This document shows positions 4,611 to 9,642 of a stretch of DNA of 9,642 nt, one piece after another. This stretch comes from DASTDH01 sp035601575. Lineage in GTDB: Bacteria; Verrucomicrobiota; Verrucomicrobiia; Chthoniobacterales; JAFAMB01. How positions within the stretch are numbered: the stretch's first letter is position 1; each line of letters starts with the position of its first letter. The translations under genes were made by a program, and so were the position numbers. The notes under the pieces are model-generated. The model made no database searches, was not told where the DNA came from, and saw only the letters and a program-made list of their open reading frames with translations. The stretch lies in NCBI GenBank assembly GCA_035601575.1, contig DATNNZ010000281.1, positions 1-9,642 on the forward strand, in the 5' to 3' direction.

Positions 4611-5741
4611 ATGAAACGACTAATCATATTCGACATCCTCCGAGGCATCTTCTTGTTGATGATGATCGTTGATCATTCGCCATCGCAGCTTCGGTTTTTT
4701 ACCGATCAGCCGATCGGCTTTTTCTCGACCGCCGAAGGTTTCGTGTTTGTTTCAGCGTTTTTGGCCGGCATGCTTTTTCGCCGGCGTGCCGATGAGTTAG
4801 GGTTTGCCGCGGCCCGGTCAGCTACGGTGAGTCGAGCGTTGCGCATTTATCGCGCGCATTTGCTGACAGTTTCTTTTGCCTTTGTTATTGGCAGCTTTTT
4901 CTTGGGTGAGTTTGCGGGAGTTGGCGATTTGCTCGATCAGTATTTGAAAAATCCGGCGGCAGGACTCGTTGGGTCTGCTATTCTGTTGTTTCGGCCGCCG
5001 TTGATGGACATCCTCCCAATGTATATCTGGTTTTCGTTGTTAACACCGTTGGCATTCTTAGCGGCGAAGCGGTGGGGATGGAAAGCCGTAATTTATACGA
5101 GTCTTGCCGTGTGGCTTATCTCGCAGACGCGAGTGAGAGACTTGTTAGTAACTGCTTCCAGAGGCATTCCTTATGTAGAACTTGGACCATTTGATATCCT
5201 CGCTTGGCAGCTCCTTTGGATCAGTGGTCTATTCTTTGGTCAGCGCTTTCAAGGCGGCGCCGTGGTTACTCATCTACCCAGCTCGCTTCAGCGCGTCTTG
5301 CTGGCGCTGGTCATTGCATTTCTCGGCTGGCGATGGGGATCGATCTACCTGGGGGCGGATTTAACTAACCAAACTTGGTTGCTTGACAAATGGCACCTCG
5401 GACCACTCCGGCTCATTAACTTTTTTGCGACTGGTTGGCTTATCTCTAAATTGCTGAAACGGTTTGAATGTCGACAAGCTCCCCTTCGCCCATTGGCACT
5501 GATTGGTCGGCATATGCTTCCGGTCTTTTGCTGCCAAATTTGTCTTTCGGTTTTATTGATTGGTCTGGTCGAACCACTCAAAGACCGAGAGCCGATAGCC
5601 TCTGTCCTCGTGCTTTGTCAATTACTTTCAGCCTTCCTGCTCGCTTGGCTCTTCGAGTGGGTCTCCCAGAGTAAAAATTCTATGGCCGTACGGCCGAGAG
5701 CGTTTGCGACTCACCGGAAGGTTCTAACCGCAGGAAGCTGA
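4611..5741 (+). CDS. OpgC-like integral membrane acyltransferase
   Basis: The 376-residue product has about ten hydrophobic segments (near 8-22, 40-55, 83-99, 133-152, 158-172, 194-210, 227-241, 264-281, 300-320 and 329-350). The OpgC_C family signature is visible: FDILRGIFLLMMIVDH at the start (D8, R11, D21, H22), then STAEGFVFVSAFLAG (40-53), RALRIYRAH (75-83), RPPLMDILPMYIWF (128-141) and GRHMLPVF (299-306). Known for the family: OpgC succinylates osmoregulated periplasmic glucans in proteobacteria, and relatives in other phyla have unknown acceptors. The Asp/His pair in the first helix is likely functionally important. No opgG, opgH or other glucan gene is beside it, so the acceptor is unknown. 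Only a weak AAAGAA precedes the ATG. The C-terminal 25 residues are basic and polar and would be cytoplasmic. Confidence 0.88.
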   Translation: MKRLIIFDILRGIFLLMMIVDHSPSQLRFFTDQPIGFFSTAEGFVFVSAFLAGMLFRRRADELGFAAARSATVSRALRIYRAHLLTVSFAFVIGSFFLGEFAGVGDLLDQYLKNPAAGLVGSAILLFRPPLMDILPMYIWFSLLTPLAFLAAKRWGWKAVIYTSLAVWLISQTRVRDLLVTASRGIPYVELGPFDILAWQLLWISGLFFGQRFQGGAVVTHLPSSLQRVLLALVIAFLGWRWGSIYLGADLTNQTWLLDKWHLGPLRLINFFATGWLISKLLKRFECRQAPLRPLALIGRHMLPVFCCQICLSVLLIGLVEPLKDREPIASVLVLCQLLSAFLLAWLFEWVSQSKNSMAVRPRAFATHRKVLTAGS

Positions 5742-5795
5742 GTCATGGAGAGTACCTAGGATTCCCGAACGCCCGTTCCGCAATGCGCATTTCAT

Positions 5796-7481
5796 TCACT
5801 TCTCGTACGGTACGTATTCCGGAAACCATCGACTCTCTCCCAACTTTTTACGTAGCGCCTCCGGTTCCGATTTGGGAGCTAGCCCTTCTTCTTGAGCCTT
5901 TTGTCCAACCGAATAGGCAATATCGAAAGCAACTTCTCGGATAGTTTTCACTCTCGGCAGCAGAGAGCTGGTAGGATCTTGCAATGCCGGTGAATGATTC
6001 CCGAGGGTTTTGGCCGCGGCGAGCAGCATTTTGTCGGTAACTCTGCGGGCACGTGAACCGACGACTCCCAGGCCGACCGCCGGAAAAATGAACACGTTGT
6101 TGCATTGAGCGATCTCAATGGTTTTTCCGTCGTATTTAACCGGCGCAAAAGGTGATCCAGTCGCGACCAGAGCCCGACCTTCCGTCCAGGTGATGAGGTC
6201 GGAAGGTTCCGCTTCGGAACGGCTGGTCGGATTTGATAGCGGAAAGATAATTGGCCGATCGGTTTTTTTGGCCATTTCGCGAACAATCTGCTCGCTGAAG
6301 ATTCCTTTCACGGTGGACAAACCAATCAGCGCGGTTGTGTCGACTTTGCCGATTACTTCGGCCAAACTGATCTGACCCTTCTGATTGCGTGGCCAATTTG
6401 AGATTTCTTCGGGCGATCGGGCGTAGATTTTCTGCTCATCCGAGAGGTCTCGGCGATCGCTATCTATTAATCCATCTTTGTCGACGATCCAAAAGCGAGC
6501 GAGCGCTTCCTGTTCCGAAAGACCTTCTTCAACCATCGCGGCGCGGAGGTAATCGGCAACGCCAATGGCAGCCGAACCAGCGCCGACGAAAACTATCTGA
6601 TGCTCCTTAATATTTTTTCCCGCAACCTTGGAAGCACCGGCGATGCATCCCAGAACTACCGCGGCGGTTCCCTGGACGTCATCGTTAAAGGTCAGAAGTT
6701 GGTTCTGGTACCGTACCAACAACGGACGAGCATTAGGCGTGGCAAAATCCTCCCACTGTAGACAGGTCTGCGGGAGCTCCTTTTTTACCGCCTGCACGAA
6801 GCGGTCGACAAAATCAAGATACTCCCGCCCGGTTACTCTTTCATGGCGCCAGCCGAGATATTCCGGGTCGTTCAATTTAGGATGATTGTTCGTGCCGACA
6901 TCCAGAATAATCGGGAGTGTCCGCGACGGATGAATTCCTCCGATCAAGGAGTAAAGCGAGAGCTTGCCAATTGGGATACCGAGACCACCTACTCCTTGAT
7001 CCCCCAGTCCAAGGATGCGTTCACCATCGGTAACGACGATGACGTCTACTTCCGGGTTCGGACGATTGCGCAAGATTTCGGCGATTGAGTCGCGCAAGGG
7101 ATAGGAAACGATGAGGCCACGCGGCCGCCGATAGATATGACTGAATTGCTGGCAGGCGAGGCCGACCGTCGGAGTGTAGACGATCGGCATCATTTCCTCA
7201 ACATGATCAAGCATCAACCGGTAGAAGAGGGTCTCATTAGTATCTTGTAACTGCCGCAAATAGATGTGGCGCTCGAGATCTGTTTCTTTGGCTTTAAAAG
7301 CTTCATAAGCGCGACCGACCTGTTGCTCGAGTGACTCGACACTCGGCGGCAACAACCCGTGCAGACCAAAAGTGGCTCGCTCATCATCGTCGAACGCCGT
7401 TCCTTTATTCCAGATTGGCGTGTCCAGCAGATCCATGCCGCCAAGTCCGGCGGGAACCTTAACTTTGCTCGAAGTTGGCAT
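5796..7481 (-). CDS. maeA: NAD-type malic enzyme (large bacterial/eukaryotic class)
   Basis: The 561-residue product is typical of the large malic enzyme class (MaeA/SfcA and eukaryotic ME). It oxidatively decarboxylates malate to pyruvate and CO2 with reduction of NAD(P), in the cytoplasm. Visible residues: the catalytic Tyr in VYTPTVGLAC (Y102), the catalytic Lys in GLGIPIGKLSLY (K173), metal ligands E243 and D244 in QWEDF, D268 in FNDDVQGTA, the dinucleotide loop VGAGSAAIG (299-307), and LSNPTS (415-420). The family pattern favours NAD, but cofactor choice is not proved. It lacks the phosphotransacetylase-like C-terminal domain of MaeB. It converges with the OpgC-like gene, with 54 bases between the stop codons and no clear shared terminator. 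The ATG has only weak purine-rich sequence (AAAGAAAG) upstream. A 363-bp divergent region separates it from the HAD gene. Confidence 0.96.
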   Translation of the reverse strand: MPTSSKVKVPAGLGGMDLLDTPIWNKGTAFDDDERATFGLHGLLPPSVESLEQQVGRAYEAFKAKETDLERHIYLRQLQDTNETLFYRLMLDHVEEMMPIVYTPTVGLACQQFSHIYRRPRGLIVSYPLRDSIAEILRNRPNPEVDVIVVTDGERILGLGDQGVGGLGIPIGKLSLYSLIGGIHPSRTLPIILDVGTNNHPKLNDPEYLGWRHERVTGREYLDFVDRFVQAVKKELPQTCLQWEDFATPNARPLLVRYQNQLLTFNDDVQGTAAVVLGCIAGASKVAGKNIKEHQIVFVGAGSAAIGVADYLRAAMVEEGLSEQEALARFWIVDKDGLIDSDRRDLSDEQKIYARSPEEISNWPRNQKGQISLAEVIGKVDTTALIGLSTVKGIFSEQIVREMAKKTDRPIIFPLSNPTSRSEAEPSDLITWTEGRALVATGSPFAPVKYDGKTIEIAQCNNVFIFPAVGLGVVGSRARRVTDKMLLAAAKTLGNHSPALQDPTSSLLPRVKTIREVAFDIAYSVGQKAQEEGLAPKSEPEALRKKLGESRWFPEYVPYEK

Positions 7482-7648
7482 AGAGAACTTTCTTTGAGTG
7501 ATTGTTGGCTAGCAGATAAGGAAAAGCGCTTTTTCATTACGCTGCTCCGCAAACGGCAATTGCAGCAGCAACCGGTAAAATAACACAGGTGCAGCGGGGA
7601 AGACTACCGCGATGACGCGAGGACCATCAGAAATAGGCATCCAATCCC

Positions 7649-7699
7649 AAAAAAAGCCGTCACGCCGTCGAGTCTCCCAGCAACTCTGCGCTTTCGGCT
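7649..7699 (-). terminator. Terminator-like element in the malic enzyme leader
   Basis: Read on the minus strand, AGCCG (7699-7695) pairs with CGGCT (7659-7655), with an inner GAGT/ACTC stem (7686-7683/7673-7670), followed by seven T (7655-7649). It lies about 170 bases before the malic enzyme start, and no minus-strand gene ends before it. If real it would therefore be a leader attenuator. The outer stem is short and the loop long, so support is weak. Confidence 0.2.
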
Positions 7700-7706
7700 A
7701 AATCCA

Positions 7707-7716
7707 CCAACGTTGG
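7707..7716. promoter_or_regulatory. Perfect palindrome CCAACGTTGG, possible operator
   Basis: This 10-bp perfect dyad lies between the divergent malic enzyme and HAD genes. Two more AACGT sequences occur within 55 bases on the right. It could be a regulator site; no known operator consensus was matched. Confidence 0.25.
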
Positions 7717-7797
7717 CAATGTTACCGTGAGGGCTTAACGTCGCTGTCGGCGGAAAGAACGTTTTATTTCTTACTCGAATGGGCTAGGCGAGAGCCG

Positions 7798-7825
7798 TTG
7801 ACCTTCCGCATCGAAAACCTAGGAT
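7798..7825 (+). promoter_or_regulatory. Candidate sigma70-type promoter of the HAD gene
   Basis: TTGACC (7798-7803) matches the -35 consensus at five of six positions. TAGGAT (7820-7825) matches the -10 at four of six, including the key T, A and final T, with a 16-base spacer. Transcription would start near 7832, leaving a leader of only about a dozen bases before the ATG at 7845 and no Shine-Dalgarno sequence. Confidence 0.35.
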
Positions 7826-7844
7826 AGCCCCAGACTTCCTTCGT

Positions 7845-8699
7845 ATGGACAACACTCAACACGACACCAGAGGGACGACCGCGTTCCCGTTCCGATTAGC
7901 CGCGATCGATCTCGATGGCACGTTGCTTGGGCCCGATAAGACCATCAGCCCGGAGAATATCGCTGCGGTTGACCGGCTACACCAAAACGGGGTAACGGTC
8001 ATCATCGCATCTGGCCGTCGCCACCAGAATAGTGTGCGGTTTCAGCGGCAGCTTCGACTCAGTGGACCGATCATCGCATGTCAAGGTGGCCTGATCAGAG
8101 ACGGCGAAAGCGGCAATGTGATCGAAGCGCATTTTCTACCACAAAGCGTGACGCGCCAGATCATCGGCGAAGCAGAAAAACGCGATATCCAGACTATCTA
8201 CTATCATCTTGACCACCTGTACGTGGCGGCGCGGAATAACAAGTGGGTAGATCTTTACGAGGAGCGGGTTGGCGAAAGGGCGGAGATATTGCCCAATCTG
8301 GAGCAACTCGATGGCCGTCGGGCGCTCAAGATTGTCTGGTACGGAGATCCGGAAATCCTAAACCAGACTCGCCCGGAAATGTCCGCACATTATGGCGAAA
8401 AGGTGGATATCCTTTCGACCGAGCGGGAGAACCTCGAGTTTATGCCGCGCGGAATTAATAAAGCGACCGCTCTGGCCAAAGTCGCTGCAGAATTAGGCGT
8501 GCGCCCTGACCAGGTCTTGGCCTTCGGTGACGGCGAGAACGATGTACAGATGCTTGCCTGGGCGGGAATGGGCATAGCTATGAGCCATGGAAGTCAAGCG
8601 GCCATCAACGCAGCTAAACGGGTCAGCCCTAAAGGTCCGCCCGAAACTGCGTTTGCGCGCGCCGTGGATGCTTTGTTCGAAGAGCGGCGGAGCGTGTGA
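7845..8699 (+). CDS. Cof-type HAD-IIB family phosphatase
   Basis: The 284-residue product fits the Cof/YidA class of haloacid dehalogenase phosphatases, which hydrolyse sugar phosphates or other small phosphate esters in the cytoplasm with Mg2+. Motif I is IDLDGTLL (nucleophile D22, acid/base D24), motif II is IASGR (S56), motif III is the Lys in GINKATAL (K206), and motif IV is FGDGENDVQML (D229, N232, D233). The C2B cap spans about 90-195. The usual Asn of the post-motif-II I-x-x-NGA loop is Gln here (IACQGG, 78-82). About 13 polar residues precede the core, so the true start could be a little later, but no nearer ATG exists. The substrate cannot be read from sequence. The stop lies four bases from that of the convergent LysR gene. 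Confidence 0.93.
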   Translation: MDNTQHDTRGTTAFPFRLAAIDLDGTLLGPDKTISPENIAAVDRLHQNGVTVIIASGRRHQNSVRFQRQLRLSGPIIACQGGLIRDGESGNVIEAHFLPQSVTRQIIGEAEKRDIQTIYYHLDHLYVAARNNKWVDLYEERVGERAEILPNLEQLDGRRALKIVWYGDPEILNQTRPEMSAHYGEKVDILSTERENLEFMPRGINKATALAKVAAELGVRPDQVLAFGDGENDVQMLAWAGMGIAMSHGSQAAINAAKRVSPKGPPETAFARAVDALFEERRSV

Positions 8700-8703
8700 C
8701 TGT

Positions 8704-9618
8704 TCAGCGGGTTTCGCGTGATATTGGTTCACACGATTTCGCGGTCGCCGCTAGTGCGTCAAGCAGCGCGCGCACCGAATTCGCGGTACGGCCACGTTGC
8801 CAGACAACGAGAAAATCCCAGGTGGCTTTGATATCCGAGAGCTGCACCATCGCAACGCCGGCCGCGGGAAAACTTTTCAGATAAGCAGGGAGCAATGTGA
8901 CCGCTCCTTCGCTCCCAATCAGGGTAAACCCCTGCGAAAGACTGGCCGCTTCCTGCACGAATTTTGGCCGGAATCCAGCTGGGCGGCAGAGTTGAATGAT
9001 CCAGCGGTCTCGCCCTGGCACGTCTTTTTCGGGCGAGCTGATGAAGCGTTCACCGCGCAACTCCTTGAGCGAAATGCGTTTTCTCGAGGCCAATGGATGA
9101 TCGGCAGGCATAACCGCCACTACCGGCAATGTCGTTAGCTTGCGGGTGTAAAACTCGCTGGAAAGCAGGGCGCCTTCTTGTCCGATCAGAGCGAGATCGA
9201 TTTCTCCTTTTCGCAGCGCAGCGATCTGCTCTCCAGGTGAAAGGTCCAACAGCTTGACCTTCACTTCGGGATGGCTGTGGCGCAAAGCGGAGAGGGCGGG
9301 ATCCAGAAAGATCTGGGCAGCGGAACCGAGGTAACCCACTCGGATAAGATCACGCTGACCGCGAGCGAGCCGGCGAGCTTCGGCCATCGCGGCATCGTAA
9401 TCGGCCAGGACACTTGGTAATGAGGTTGCTAACGCCTGTCCGGCGGCGGTCGGACGAACGCCGGCGGTCGTGCGTTCGAGCAATGCTCCGCCGACCTCGT
9501 CTTCGAGTGTTTGCATCTGCCGAGAAAGCGCGGATTGCGACATCCGCAACCGAACGGCAGCACGGTTAAGACTCCCTTCCTCCAGGGCAATCAGGAACGC
9601 CCGAAGCTGTATCAACAC
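8704..9618 (-). CDS. LysR-family transcriptional regulator
   Basis: The 304-residue product has the standard LysR layout. The N-terminal winged helix-turn-helix lies at about 3-62 (LRAFLIALEEGSLNRAAVRL, MSQSALSRQMQTLE, then GVRPTAAG). A linker helix follows to about 88, and then a periplasmic-binding-like effector domain at about 90-290 (IRVGYLGSA at the start, GEIDLALIG near 138-146, GSEGAVTLLP near 235-244). It should bind a small-molecule inducer and control transcription, often of a divergent gene and itself. Its 5' end faces the right edge, so the likely target is outside the window. GTG at 9618 is chosen because VLIQLRAF fits the family start. The frame stays open to the edge with no better start and no visible ribosome-binding site, so a start outside the window is possible. 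The effector is unknown. Confidence 0.94.
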   Translation of the reverse strand: MLIQLRAFLIALEEGSLNRAAVRLRMSQSALSRQMQTLEDEVGGALLERTTAGVRPTAAGQALATSLPSVLADYDAAMAEARRLARGQRDLIRVGYLGSAAQIFLDPALSALRHSHPEVKVKLLDLSPGEQIAALRKGEIDLALIGQEGALLSSEFYTRKLTTLPVVAVMPADHPLASRKRISLKELRGERFISSPEKDVPGRDRWIIQLCRPAGFRPKFVQEAASLSQGFTLIGSEGAVTLLPAYLKSFPAAGVAMVQLSDIKATWDFLVVWQRGRTANSVRALLDALAATAKSCEPISRETR

Positions 9619-9642
9619 GATGCCAGGATATGCGCAAACCGC

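Larger units (their letters stand above)
7482..7844. other. 363-bp divergent intergenic region between malic enzyme and HAD genes
   Basis: No gene is supported. It contains a 7-A run with a flanking inverted repeat (7649-7699), a perfect 10-bp palindrome CCAACGTTGG (7707-7716), two further AACGT occurrences (near 7738 and 7758), and a plausible sigma70-type promoter for the HAD gene. On the minus strand a very short GTG frame (7663-7604) encodes a hydrophobic 19-residue peptide; no ribosome-binding site supports it. The malic enzyme promoter must also lie here but is not obvious. Confidence 0.5.

Noticed and set aside
5782..5791. Palindrome AATGCGCATT between the convergent OpgC-like and malic enzyme genes
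   Set aside because: It is only 10 bp with no loop or T-tract, so it is not a convincing terminator or operator.
7656..7669. GCCGTC-AC-GCCGTC direct repeat next to the A-run
   Set aside because: Too short and isolated to call a repeat family or binding site.
1..9642. CRISPR array, toxin-antitoxin pair or known defence cassette
   Set aside because: No regularly spaced repeats and no nuclease, toxin or effector domains were seen in any plausible reading frame.

Overview
The window looks like a chromosomal segment of a free-living Gram-negative-type bacterium of moderate GC content. A lipoprotein signal, an OpgC-type membrane acyltransferase, an IS110 transposase of a kind I associate with Verrucomicrobiota or Planctomycetota, and generally weak Shine-Dalgarno sequences suggest Verrucomicrobiota or a neighbouring soil phylum. 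This is inference; no rRNA or marker gene is present.

Layout: (1) 1-898 is the 3' part of an IS110-family transposase whose start lies left of the window. (2) 899-1493 has no convincing gene but is unusually rich in short perfect inverted repeats. It is the most interesting part of the window because IS1111-type members of this family encode a guide RNA downstream of the transposase. (3) A doubtful 65-codon ORF (1494-1691) precedes an FMN-dependent alpha-hydroxy-acid oxidase/dehydrogenase (1698-2795, +). (4) On the minus strand lie three small genes: an acidic orphan protein (4143-3784), a lipoprotein with a peptidoglycan-binding fold (3500-3204), and an overlapping short exported protein (3211-2873). 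(5) A 467-bp gap with several dyads precedes an OpgC-like acyltransferase (4611-5741, +). (6) An NAD-type malic enzyme (7481-5796, -) converges on it. (7) After a 363-bp divergent intergenic region comes a Cof-type HAD phosphatase (7845-8699, +), which converges with a LysR regulator (9618-8704, -) four bases away.

The genes do not form one long operon; strand changes are frequent. Two central-carbon enzymes are present: the alpha-hydroxy-acid oxidase makes 2-oxo acids such as pyruvate or glyoxylate, and malic enzyme makes pyruvate from malate. The lipoprotein pair and OpgC-like protein concern the cell envelope. The LysR gene begins at the right edge, so its usual divergent target would lie outside the window. 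I found no CRISPR array, tRNA, rRNA or recognisable defence system. The best candidate for something undescribed is the structured non-coding tract behind the transposase.
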